From Hydractinia symbiolongicarpus (Eukaryota > Cnidaria > Hydrozoa > Anthoathecata > Hydractiniidae), in NCBI RefSeq assembly GCF_029227915.1, contig NC_079886.1:4588001-4652000 (forward strand): a stretch of 64,000 bases of DNA, given 5' to 3'. The notes beneath the pieces are model-generated. The model saw only the letters and a program-made list of their open reading frames with translations. It made no database searches and had not been told where the DNA came from. The translations under genes and the position numbers were made by a program. Within the stretch, counting starts at the first letter, position 1, and each line of letters begins with the position of its first letter. Of the stretch, positions 35,842 to 49,030 are shown piece by piece.

Positions 35842-36337
35842 GTTGCATCGCTTTTAACAGTGAAACGATTCACTGTGGGACTTAATTCAACTGATTTTGG
35901 ACTTTGACCTTATATTTGTAATAAATGAGACAATTGGACTCCAAGAAGTAAAATTCTTCTTAATTTGGCATGATTGCCGAAACTTAGCGATTACACTGGG
36001 CGCTGTGTTAGCGATTTATTTACAAATTTAGATAAATGAGTCATTTTTTACTGTGGGACCAATCCTAGCTGTTAGCGCGCGCTGAAGAAATAGAGACAGT
36101 TTCAAAAACTACATTTCATTTCCTTTTTAACGGTGTCAGTTCGTTTGAGTTGCAATGGTTGGTTCACATATTTGTACCAACATGTATTTTGCCCTTATCG
36201 GGCGGTGAAGAAATGGAGACAGTTTCAAAAACAACATATCATTGCCTTTCTAACGGTATCAGTCCGTTTCAGGTACAACGGTTGCGTCACATATTCGTAA
36301 CAACTTGTATTTAGCGATAATTTTCTAATATTATTAG
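35842..36337. repeat. Out-of-register satellite junction (496 bp)
   Basis: Spacing between successive monomer starts is 496 bp, that is 373 plus 123. At 36191-36194 a class A monomer, at its position about 350 (ATGTATTTTGC), jumps back to class B position about 230 (CTTATCGGGCGGTGAAG). The incoming variant with ATCGGGCGG and AAAAACAACATATC matches monomers near 23270 and 25870. This is the scar of unequal or non-homologous exchange. Confidence 0.88.
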
Positions 36338-36710
36338 GTTGCATCGCTTTTAACAGTGAAACGATTCACTGTGGGACTTAATTCAACTGATTTTGGATTT
36401 TAACCTTATAATTGTGATAAATGACACAATTGGACTCCAAGATATAACATTCTTCTTAACTTGACGCGATTGCCAGAACTCAGCCATTACACTAGGCGCT
36501 GTGGTAGCGCTTTATTTAAAAATTTAGATAATTGAATCATTTTTTACTGTGGGACCAATCGTAGCCGTTAGCGGGCAGTGAAGAAATTGAGACAGTTTCA
36601 AAAACTACATATCATTGACTTTCTAACGGTATCAGTCCGATTCAGTTAAAACGGTTGCGTCACATATTCGTACCAACTTGTATTTAGCGATAATTTTCTA
36701 ATATTACTAG

Positions 36711-39664
36711 GCTGCATCGCTTTTAACAGTGAAACGATTCACTGTGGGACTTAATTCAACTGATTTTGGACTTTGACCTTATAATTTTAATAAATGAGAC
36801 AAGTGGACTCCAAAAAATAACATTCTTTTTAATTTGTCATGATTGCCCGAACTCAGCCATTACACTAGGCGCTGTGGTAGCGCTTTATTTAAAAATTTAG
36901 ATAATTGAATCATTTTTTACTGTGGGACCAATCGTAGCCGTTAGCGGGCAGTGAAGAAATTGAGACAGTTTCAAAAACTACATATCAATGACTTTCTAAC
37001 GGTATCAGTCCGATTCAGTTACAACGGTTGCGTCACATATTCGTACCAACTTGTATTTAGCGATAATTTTCTAATATTACTAGGTTGCATCGCTTTTAAC
37101 AGTGAAACGATTCACTGTGGGACTTAATTCAACTGATTTTGGACTTTGACCTTATAATTTTAATAAATGAGACAATTGGACTCCAAGAAATAAAATTCTT
37201 CTTAGTTTGGCATGATTACCGAAACTTAGCGATTACACTGGGCGCTGTGTTAGCGATTTATTTACAAAGTTAGATAAATAAGTCATTTTTTACTGTGGGA
37301 CCAATCCTAGCTGTTAACGCGCGCTGAAGAAATAGAGACAGTTTCAAAAACTACATTTCATTTCCTTTCTAACGGTGTCAGTCCGTTTGAGTTGCAACGG
37401 TTGCGTCACATATTTGTACCAACATGTATTTAGCGATAGTGTTCTGATACTACTAAGTTGTATCGCTTTTAACAGTGAAACGATTCACTGTGGTACTTAA
37501 TTCAACTGATTTTGGATTTTGACCTTATAATTGTGATAAATGAGACAATTGCACTCCAAGAAATAAAATTCTTCTTAATTTGTCATGATTGCCGAAACTC
37601 AGTGATTACAGCGATTTAATTACAAATTTAGATAAATGAGTCATTTTTTACTGTGAGACGAATCCTAGCTGTTAGCGCGTGCTGAAGAAATAGAGACAGT
37701 TTCAAAAACTACATTTCATTTCCTTTCTAACGGTGTCAGTCCGTTTGAGTTGCAATGGTTGGTTCACATATTTGTATCAACATGTACTTTGAGATATTTT
37801 TCTGATACAAATAGGTTGCACCGCTTTTAACAGTGAGACGATTGACTGTGGGATTTAATTGAACTGATTTTGGAATATGAGCTTATAAATGTGATAAATG
37901 ACACAAGTGGACTTCAAGAAATAACATTCTTTTTAATTTGTCATGATAGCCCGAACTCAGCCATTACACTGGGCGCTGTGGTAGCGGTTCATTTAAAAAT
38001 TTAGATAAATAAGTCATTTTTTACTGTGGGAGCAATCGTAGCCGTTAGCGGGCGGTGAAGAAATGGAGACAGTTTCAAAAACTACATATCATTGACTTTC
38101 TAACGGTATCACTCCGTTTCAGTTACAACGGTTGCGTCACATATTCGTACCAACTTGTATTTAGCGATAATTTTCTAATATTACTAGGTTGCATCGCTTT
38201 TAACAGTGAAACGATTCACTGTGGGACTTAATTCAACTGATTTTGGACTTTGACCTTATAATTTTAATAAATGAGACAAGTGGACTCCAAAAAATAACAT
38301 TCTTTTTAATTTGTCATGATTGCCCGAACTCAGCCAATACACTAGGCGCTGTGGTAGCGCTTTATTTAAAAATTTAGATAATTGAATCATTTTTTACTGT
38401 GGGACCAATCGTAGCCGTTAGCGGGCAGTGAAGAAATTGAGACAGTTTCAAAAACTACATATCAATGACTTTCTAACAGTATCAGTCCGATTCAGTTACA
38501 ACGGTTGCGTCACATATTCGTACCAACTTGTATTTAGCGATAATTTTCTAATATTACTAGGTTGCATCGCTTTTAACAGTGAAACGATTCACTGTGGGAC
38601 TTAATTCAACTGATTTTGGACTTTGACCTTATAATTTTAATAAATGAGACAATTGGACTCCAAGAAATAAAATTCTTCTTAGTTTGGCATGATTGCCGAA
38701 ACTTAGCGATTACACTGGGCGCTGTGTTAGCGATTTATTTACAAAGTTAGATAAATAAGTCATTTTTTACTGTGGGACCAATCCTAGCTGTTAACGCGCG
38801 CTGAAGAAATAGAGACAGTTTCAAAAACTACATTTCATTTCCTTTCTAACGGTGTCAGTCCGTTTGAGTTGCAACGGTTGCGTCACATATTTGTACCAAC
38901 ATGTATTTAGCGATAGTGTTCTGATACTACTAAGTTGTATCGCTTTTAACAGTGAAACGATTCACTGTGGTACTTAATTCAACTGATTTTGGATTTTGAC
39001 CTTATAATTGTGATAAATGAGACAGTTGGACTCCAAGAAATAAAATTCTTCTTAATTTGTCATGATTGCCGAAACTCAGCGATTACAGCGATTTAATTAC
39101 AAATTTAGATAAATGAGTCATTTTTTACTGTGAGACCAATCCTAGCTGTTAGCGCGTGCTGAAGAAATAGAGACAGTTTCAAAAACTACATTTCATTTCC
39201 TTTCTAACGGTGTCAGTCCGTTTGAGTTGCAATGGTTGGTTCACATATTTGTATCAACATGTACTTTGAGATATTTTTCTGATACAAATAGGTTGCACCG
39301 CTTTTAACAGTGAGACGATTGACTGTGGGATTTAATTGAACTGATTTTGGAATATGAGCTTATAAATGTGATAAATGACACAAGTGGACTCCAAGAAATA
39401 ACATTCTTTTTAATTTGTCATGATAGCCCGAACTCAGCCATTACACTGGGCGCTGTGGTAGCTGTTCATTTAAAAATTTAGATAAATAAGTCATTTTTTA
39501 CTGTGGGAGCAATCGTAGCCGTTAGCGGGCGGTGAAGAAATGGAGACATTTTCAAAAACTACATATCATTGACTTTCTAACGGTATCAGTCCGTTTCAGT
39601 TACAACGGTTGCGTCACATATTCGTACCAACTTGTATTTAGCGATAATTTTCTAATATTACTAG
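36711..39664. repeat. Higher-order repeat: two 1,477-bp tetramers
   Basis: Units 36711-38187 and 38188-39664 are near-identical four-monomer blocks. Shared private features: ATAATTTTAATAAATGAGACAAG, AAGTTGTATCGCTTTT at 37457 and 38934, and a 15-bp loss (the usual CTGGGCGCTCTGTTA) near 37610 and 39087. The loss explains the length, 4 x 373 minus 15. A partial third copy of the first monomers lies at about 44183-44870. Confidence 0.88.
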
Positions 39665-42600
39665 GTTGCATCGCTTTTAACAGTGAAACGATTCACTGTG
39701 AGACTTAATTCAATTGATTTTGGAGTTTGACCTTATAATTGTGATAAATGAGACAATTGGACTCCAAGAAATAAAATTCTTCTTAATTTGTCATGATTGC
39801 CGAAACTCAGCGATTACACTAGGCGCTCTGTTAGCGATTTAATTACAAATTTAGATAAATGAGTCATTTTTTACTGTGGGACCAATCCTAGCTGTTAGCG
39901 CGTGCTGAAGAAATAGAGACAGTTTCAAAAACTACATTTCATTTCCATTCTAACGGTGTCAGTCCGTTTGAGTTGCAATGGTTGGTTCACATATTTGTAC
40001 CAACATGTACTTTGCGATATTTTTCTGATACAAATAGGTTGCAGCGCTTTTAACAGTGAAACGATTGACTGTGTGACTTAATTGAACTGATTTTGGAATA
40101 TGAGCTTATAAATGTGATAAATGACACAAGTGGACTCCAAGAAATAACATTCTTTTTAATTTGTCATGATTGCCCGAACTCAGCCATTACACTGGGCGCT
40201 GTGGTAGCGTTTTATTTAAAAATTTAGATAATTGAATCATTTTTTACTGTGGGACCAATCGTAGCCGTTAGCGGGCAGTGAAGAAATGGAGACAGTTTCA
40301 AAAACTACATATCATTGACTTTCTAACGGTATCAGTCCGTTTCAGTTACAACGGTTGCGTCACATATTCGTACCAACTTGTATATAGCGATAATTTTCTA
40401 ATATTACTAGGTTGCATCGCTTTTAACAGTGAAACGATTCACTGTGGGACTTAATTCAACTGATTTTGGAGTTTGACCTTATAATTGTGATAAATGAGAC
40501 AATTAGACTCCAAGAAATAAAATTCTTCTTAATTTGGCATGATTGCCAAAGCTCAGCGATTACACTGGGCGCTCTATTAGCGATTTAATTACAAATTTAG
40601 ATAAATGAGTCATTTTTTACTGTGGGACCAATCCTAGCTGTTAGCGCAAGCAGAAGAAACAGAGACAGTTTCAAAAACTACATTTCATTTCCATTCTAAC
40701 TGTGTCAGTCCATTTGAGTTGCAATGGTTGGTTCATATAATAGTACCAACATGTATATTGCGATATTTTTCTGATACAAATAGGTTGCATCGCTTTTAAC
40801 AGTGATATGATTGACTGTGGGACTAAATTGAACTGATTTTGGAATATGAGCTTATAAATGTGATAAATGACACAAGTGGACTCCAAGAAATAACATTCTT
40901 TTTAATTTGTCATGATAGCCCGAACTCAGCCATTACACTGGGCGCTGTGGTAGCGGTTCATTTAAAAATTTAGATAAATAAGTCATTTTTTACTGTGGGA
41001 GCAATCGTAGCCGTTAGCGGGCGGTGAAGAAATGGAGACAGTTTCAAAAACTACATATCATTGACTTTCTAACGGTATCAGTCCGTTTCAGTTACAACGG
41101 TTGCGTCACATATTCGTACCAACTTGTATTTAGCGATAATTTTCTAATATTACTAGGTTGCATCGCTTTTAACAGTAAAACGATTCACTGTGGGACTTAA
41201 TTCAATTGATTTTTGAGTTTGACCTTATAATTGTGATAAATGAGACAATTGGACTCCAAGAAATAAAATTCTTCTTAATTTGTCATGATTGCCGAAACTC
41301 AGCGATTACACTGGGCGCTCTGTTAGCGATTTAATTACAAATTTAGATAAATGAGTCATTTTTTACTGTGGGACGAATCCTAGCTGTTAGCGCGTGCTGA
41401 AGAAATAGAGACAGTTTCAAAAACTACATTTCATTTCCATTCTAACGGTGTCAGTCCGTTTGAGTTGCAATGGTTGGTTCACATATTTGTACCAACATGT
41501 ACTTTGCGATATTTTTCTGATACAAATAGGTTGCACCGCTTTTAACAGTGAAACGATTGACTGTGTGACTTAATTGAACTGATTTTGGAATATGAGCTTA
41601 TAAATGTGATAAATGACACAAGTGGACTCCAAGAAATAACATTCTTTTTAATTTGTCATGATTGCCCGAACTCAGCCATTACACTGGGCGCTGTGGTAGC
41701 GCTTTATTTAAAAATTTAGATAATTGAATCATTTTTTACTGTGGGACCAATCGTAGCCGTTAGCGGGCAGTGAAGAAATGGAGACAGTTTCAAAAACTAC
41801 ATATCATTGACTTTCTAACGGTATCAGTCCGTTTCAGTTACAACGGTTGCGTCACATATTCGTACCAACTTGTATTTAGCGATAATTTTCTAATATTACT
41901 AGGTTGCATCGCTTTTAACAGTGAAACGATTCACTGTGGGACTTAATTCAATTGATTTTGGAGTTTGACCTTATAATTGTGATAAATGAGACAATTGGAC
42001 TCCAAGAAATAAAATTCTTCTTAATTTGGCATGATTGCCAAAGCTCAGCGATTACACTGGGCGCTCTATTAGCGATTTAATTACAAATTTAGATAAATGA
42101 GTCATTTTTTACTGTGGGACCAATCCTAGCCGTTAGCGCAAGCGGAAGAAATAGAGACAGTTTTAAAAACTACATTTCATTTCCATTCTAACTGTTTCAG
42201 TCCGTTTGAGTTGCAATGGTTGGTTCATATATTAGTACCAACATGTATATTGCGATATTTTTCTGATACAAATAGGTTGCATCGCTTGTAACAGTGATAC
42301 GATTGACTGTGGGACTAAATTGAACGGATTTTGGACTGTGATCTTATAAATGTGATAAATGACACAATTGGACTCCAAGAAATAACATTTTTCTTAACTT
42401 GACGCGATTGCCAGAACTCAGCCATTACACTGGGCGCTGTGGTAGCTCTTTATTTAAAAATTTAGATAATTGAATCATTTTTTACTGTTGGACCAATCCT
42501 AGCTGTTAGCGCGCGCTGAAGAAATAGAGACAGTTTCAAAAACTACATATCATTGGATTTCTAACGGTGTCAGTCCGATTCAGTTGCAACGGTTGCGTCA

Positions 42601-43010
42601 CATATTCGTACCAACTTGTATTTAGCGATAATTTTCTAATATTACTAGGTTGCATCGCTTTTAACAGTGAAACGATTCACTGTGGGACTTAATTCGACTC
42701 ATTTTGGACTTTGACCTTATAATTGCGATAAATGAGACAATTGGACTCCAAGAAATAAAATTCTTTTTAATTTGGCATGATTGCCGAAACTTAGCGATTA
42801 CACTGGGCGCGGTGTTAGCAATTTATTTACAAATTTAGATAAATGAATCATTGTTTACTGTGGGACCAATCCTAGCTGTTAGCGCGCGCTGAAGAAATAG
42901 AGACAGTTTCAAAAACTACATTTCATTTCCTTTCTAACGGTGTCAGTCCGTTTGAGTTGCAACGGTTGCGTCACATATTTGTACCAACATGTATTTAGCG
43001 ATACTGTTCT
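39665..43010. repeat. Segmental duplication, copy 1 (nine monomers)
   Basis: Matches 45302-48647 at a constant offset of 5,637 bp. Shared markers are CACTGTGAGACTTAATTCAA, CAATTAGACTCC near 40501, GCGCAAGCAGAAGAAACAG near 40644, GAACGGATTTTGG near 42323 and CATTGTTTACTG near 42851. The match continues leftward to about 39160 but with a patch near 39430-39540 that differs in block fashion. Confidence 0.88.
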
Positions 43011-43117
43011 GAAACTACTAAGTTGCATCGCTTTTAACAGTGAAACGATTGACTGTGTGACTTAATTGAACTGATTTTGGAATATGAGCTTATAAATATG
43101 ATAAATGACACAAGTGG

Positions 43118-43203
43118 ACTCCAAGAAATAACATTCTTTTTAATTTGTCATGATTGCCCGACTCCAAGAAATAACATTCTTTTTAATTTGTCATGATTGC
43201 CCG
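43118..43203. repeat. 43-bp direct tandem duplication inside a monomer
   Basis: Bases 43118-43160 and 43161-43203 are identical, each beginning ACTCCAAGAAATAACATTC and ending ATTGCCCG. It is the only such duplication seen here and adds 43 bp to one class B monomer. A one-step slippage event is the simplest explanation. Confidence 0.95.
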
Positions 43204-45301
43204 AACTCAGCCATTACACTGGGCGCTGTGGTAGCGCTTTATTTAAAAATTTAGATAATTGAATCATTTTTTACTGTGGGACCAATCGTAGCCGTTAGCG
43301 GGCAGTGAAGAAATGGAGACAGTTTCAAAAACTACATATCATTGACTTTCTAACGGTATCAGTCCGTTTCAGTTACAACGGTTGCGTCACATATTCGTAC
43401 CAACTTGTATTTAGCGATAATTTTCTAATATTACTAGGTTGCATCGCTTTTAACAGTGAAACGATTCACTGTGGGACTTAATTCAATTGATTTTGGAGTT
43501 TGACCTTATAATTGTGATAAATGAGACAATTGGACTCCAAGAAATAAAATTCTTCTTAATTTGGCATGATTGCCAAAGCTCAGCGATTACACTGGGCGCT
43601 CTATTAGCGATTTAATTACAAATTTAGATAAATGAGTCATTTTTTACTGTGGGACCAATCCTAGCCGTTAGCGCAAGCGGAAGAAATAGAGACAGTTTTA
43701 AAAACTACATTTCATTTCCTTTCAAACGGTGTCAGTCCGTTTGAGTTGCAATGGTTGGTTCACATTTTTGTACCAACATGTATTTTGCGATATTTTTCTG
43801 ATACAAGTAGGTTGCATCGCTTTTAACAGTGAAACGATTGACTGTGGGACTAAATTGAACTGATTTTGGAATATGAGCTTATAAATGTGATAAATGACAC
43901 AAGTGGACTCCAAGAAACAACATTCTTTTTAATTTGTCATGATTGCCCGAACTCAGCCATTACACTGGGCGCTGTGGTAGCGGTTCATTTAAAATTTAGA
44001 TAAATAAGTCGTTTTTTACTGTGGGAGCAATCGTAGCCGTTAGCGGGCGGTGAAGAAATGGAGACAGTTTTAAAAACAACATATCATTGACTTTCTAACG
44101 GTATCAGTCCGTTTCAGTTACAACGGTTGCGTCACATATTCGTACCAACTTGTATTTAGCGATAATTTTCTAATATTACTAGGTTGCATCGCTTTTAACA
44201 GTGAAACGATTCACTGTGGGACTTAATTCAACTGATTTTGGACTTTGACCTTATAATTTTAATAAATGAGACAAGTGGACTCCAAAAAATAACATTCTTT
44301 TTAATTTGTCATGATTGCCCGAACTCAGCCATTACACTAGGCGCTGTGGTAGCGCTTTATTTAAAAATTTAGATAATTGAATCATTTTTTACTGTGGGAC
44401 CAATCGTAGCCGTTAGCGGGCAGTGAAGAAATTGAGACAGTTTCAAAAACTACATATCAATGACTTTCTAACAGTATCAGTCCGATTCAGTTACAACGGT
44501 TGCGTCACATATTCGTACCAACTTGTATTTAGCGATAATTTTCTAATATTACTAGGTTGCATCGCTTTTAACAGTGAAACGATTCACTGTGGGACTTAAT
44601 TCAACTGATTTTGGACTTTGACCTTATAATTTTAATAAATGAGACAATTGGACTCCAAGAAATAAAATTCTTCTTAGTTTGGCATGATTGCCGAAACTTA
44701 GCGATTACACTGGGCGCTGTGTTAGCGATTTATTTACAAAGTTAGATAAATAAGTCATTTTTTACTGTGGGACCAATCCTAGCTGTTAACGCGCGCTGAA
44801 GAAATAGAGACAGTTTCAAAAACTACATTTCATTTCCTTTCTAACGGTGTCAGTCCGTTTGAGTTGCAATGGTTGGTTCACATATTTGTATCAACATGTA
44901 CTTTGAGATATTTTTCTGATACAAATAGGTTGCACCGCTTTTAACAGTGAGACGATTGACTGTGGGATTTAATTGAACTGATTTTGGAATATGAGCTTAT
45001 AAATGTGATAAATGACACAAGTGGACTCCAAGAAATAACATTCTTTTTAATTTGTCATGATTGCCCGAACTCAGCCATTACACTGGGCGCTGTGGTAGCG
45101 CTTTATTTAAAAATTTAGATAATTGAATCATTTTTTACTGTGGGACCAATCGTAGCCGTTAGCGGGCAGTGAAGAAATGGAGACAGTTTCAAAAACTACA
45201 TATCATTGACTTTCTAACTGTATCAGTCCGTTTCAGTTACAACGGTTGCGTCACATATTCGTACCAACTTGTATTTAGCGATAATTTTCTAATATTACTA
45301 G

Positions 45302-48300
45302 GTTGCATCGCTTTTAACAGTGAAACGATTCACTGTGAGACTTAATTCAATTGATTTTGGAGTTTGACCTTATAATTGTGATAAATGAGACAATTGGACT
45401 CCAAGAAATAAAATTCTTCTTAATTTGTCATGATTGCCGAAACTCAGCGATTACACTAGGCGCTCTGTTAGCGATTTAATTACAAATTTAGATAAATGAG
45501 TCATTTTTTACTGTGGGACCAATCCTAGCTGTTAGCGCGTGCTGAAGAAATAGAGACAGTTTCAAAAACTACATTTCATTTCCATTCTAACGGTGTCAGT
45601 CCGTTTGAGTTGCAATGGTTGGTTCACATATTTGTACCAACATGTACTTTGCGATATTTTTCTGATACAAATAGGTTGCAGCGCTTTTAACAGTGAAACG
45701 ATTGACTGTGTGACTTAATTGAACTGATTTTGGAATATGAGCTTATAAATGTGATAAATGACACAAGTGGACTCCAAGAAATAACATTCTTTTTAATTTG
45801 TCATGATTGCCCGAACTCAGCCATTACACTGGGCGCTGTGGTAGCGTTTTATTTAAAAATTTAGATAATTGAATCATTTTTTACTGTGGGACCAATCGTA
45901 GCCGTTAGCGGGCAGTGAAGAAATGGAGACAGTTTCAAAAACTACATATCATTGACTTTCTAACGGTATCAGTCCGTTTCAGTTACAACGGTTGCGTCAC
46001 ATATTCGTACCAACTTGTATATAGCGATAATTTTCTAATATTACTAGGTTGCATCGTTTTTATTAGTGAAACGATTCACTGTGGGACTTAATTCAACTGA
46101 TTTTGGTGTTTGACCTTATAATTGTGATAAATGACACAATTAGACTCCAAGAAATAAAATTCTTCTTAATTTGGCATGATTGCCAAAGCTCAGCGATTAC
46201 ACTGGGCGCTCTATTAGCGATTTAATTACAAATTTAGATAAATGAGTCATTTTTTACTGTGGGACCAATCCTAGCTGTTAGCGCAAGCAGAAGAAACAGA
46301 GACAGTTTCAAAAACTACATTTCATTTCCATTCTAACTGTGTCAGTCCGTTTGAGTTGCAATGGTTGGTTCATATAATAGTACCAACATGTATATTGCGA
46401 TATTTTTCTGATACAAATAGGTTGCATCGCTTTTAACAGTGATATGATTGACTGTGGGACTAAATTGAACTGATTTTGGAATATGAGCTTATAAATGTGA
46501 TAAATGACACAAGTGGACTCCAAGAAATAACATTCTTTTTAATTTGTCATGATAGCCCGAACTCAGCCATTACACTGGGCGCTGTGGTAGCGGTTCATTT
46601 AAAAATTTAGATAAATAAGACATTTTTTACTGTGGGAGCAATCGTAGCCGTTAGCGGGCGGTGAAGAAATGGAGACAGTTTCAAAAACTACATATCATTG
46701 ACTTTCTAACGGTATCAGTCCGTTTCAGTTACAACGGTTGCGTCACATATTCGTACCAACTTGTATTTAGCGATAATTTTCTAATATTACTAGGTTGCAT
46801 CGCTTTTAACAGTAAAACGATTCACTGTGGGACTTAATTCAATTGATTTTGGAGTTTGACCTTATAATTGTGATAAATGAGACAATTGGACTCCAAGAAA
46901 TAAAATTCTTCTTAATTTGTCATGATTGCAGAAACTCAGCGATTACACTGGGCGCTCTGTTAGCGATTTAATTACAAATTTAGATAAATGAGTCATTTTT
47001 TACTGTGGGACGAATCCTAGCTGTTAGCGCGTGCTGAAGAAATAGAGACAGTTTCAAAAACTACATTTCATTTCCATTCTAACGGTGTCAGTCCGTTTGA
47101 GTTGCAATGGTTGGTTCACATATTTGTACCAACATGTACTTTGCGATATTTTTCTGATACAAATAGGTTGCACCGCTTTTAACAGTGAAACGATTGACTG
47201 TGTGACTTAATTGAACTGATTTTGGAATATGAGCTGATAAATGTGATAAATGACACAAGTGGACTCCAAGAAATAACATTCTTTTTAATTTGTCATGATT
47301 GCCCGAACTCAGCCATTACACTGGGCGCTGTGGTAGCGCTTTATTTAAAAATTTAGATAATTGAATCATTTTTTACTGTGGGACCAATCGTAGCCGTTAG
47401 CGGGCAGTGAAGAAATGGAGACAGTTTTAAAAACTACATATCATTGACTTTCTAACGGTATCAGTCCGTTTCAGTTACAACGGTTGCGTCACATATTCGT
47501 ACCAACTTGTATTTAGCGATAATTTTCTAATATTACTAGGTTGCATCGCTTTTAACAGTGAAACGATTCACTGTGGGACTTAATTCAATTGATTTTGGAG
47601 TTTGACCTTATAATTGTGATAAATGAGACAATTGGACTCCAAGGAATAAAATTCTTCTTAATTTGGCATGATTGCCAAAGCTCAGCGATTACACTGGGCG
47701 CTCTATTAGCGATTTAATTACAAATTTAGATAAATGAGTCATTTTTTACTGTGGGACCAATCCTAGCCGTTAGCGCAAGCGGAAGAAATAGAGACAGTTT
47801 TAAAAACTACATTTCATTTCCATTCTAACTGTTTCAGTCCGTTTGAGTTGCAATGGTTGGTTCATATATTAGTACCAACATGTATATTGCGATATTTTTC
47901 TGATACAAATAGGTTGCATCGCTTTTAACAGTGATACGGTTGACTGTGGGACTAAATTGAACGGATTTTGGACTGTGATCTTATAAATGTGATAAATGAC
48001 ACAATTGGACTCCAAGAAATAACATTTTTCTTAACTTGACGCGATTGCCAGAACTCAGCCATTACACTGGGCGCTGTGGTAGCTCTTTATTTAAAAATTT
48101 AGATAATTGAATCATTTTTTACTGTTGGACCAATCCTAGCTGTTAGCGCGCGCTGAAGAAATAGAGACAGTTTCAAAAACTACATATCATTGGATTTCTA
48201 ACGGTGTCAGTCCGATTCAGTTGCAACGGTTGCGTCACATATTCGTACCAACTTGTATTTAGCGATAATTTTCTAATATTACTAGGTTACATCGCTTTTA

Positions 48301-48647
48301 ACAGTGAAACGATTCACTGTGGGACTTAATTCGACTCATTTTGGACTTTGACCTTATAATTGCGATAAATGAGACAATTGGACTCCAAGAAATAAAATTC
48401 TTTTTAATTTGGCATGATTGCCGAAACTTAGCGATTACACTGGGCGCGGTGTTAGCAATTTATTTACAAATTTAGATAAATGAATCATTGTTTACTGTGG
48501 GACCAATCCTAGCTGTTAGCGCGCGCTGAAGAAATAGAGACAGTTTCAAAAACTACATTTCATTTCCTTTCTAACGGTGTCAGTCCGTTTGAGTTGCAAC
48601 GGTTGCGTCACATATTTGTACCAACATGTATTTAGCGATACTGTTCT
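45302..48647. repeat. Segmental duplication, copy 2 (nine monomers)
   Basis: Partner of 39665-43010. The similarity ends at about 48647, where CTGTTCTGATACAAGTAG replaces CTGTTCTGAAACTACTAAG of copy 1. Copy 2 has a local change TCGTTTTTATTAGTG near 46054 not present in copy 1. Confidence 0.88.
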
Positions 48648-49030
48648 GATACAAGTAGGTTGCATCGCTTTTAACAGTGAAACGATTGACTGTGGGACTA
48701 AATTGAACTGATTTTGGAATATGAGCTTATAAATGTGATAAATGACACAAGTGGACTCCAAGAAACAACATTCTTTTTAATTTGTCATGATTGCCCGAAC
48801 TCAGCCATTACACTGGGCGCTGTGGTAGCGGTTCATTTAAAATTTAGATAAATAAGTCGTTTTTTACTGTGGGAGCAATCGTAGCCGTTAGCGGGCGGTG
48901 AAGAAATGGAGACAGTTTCAAAAACAACATATCATTGACTTTCTAACGGTATCAGTCCGTTTCAGCTACAACGGTTGCGTCACATATTCGTACCAACTTG
49001 TATTTAGCGATAATTTTCTAATATTACTAG

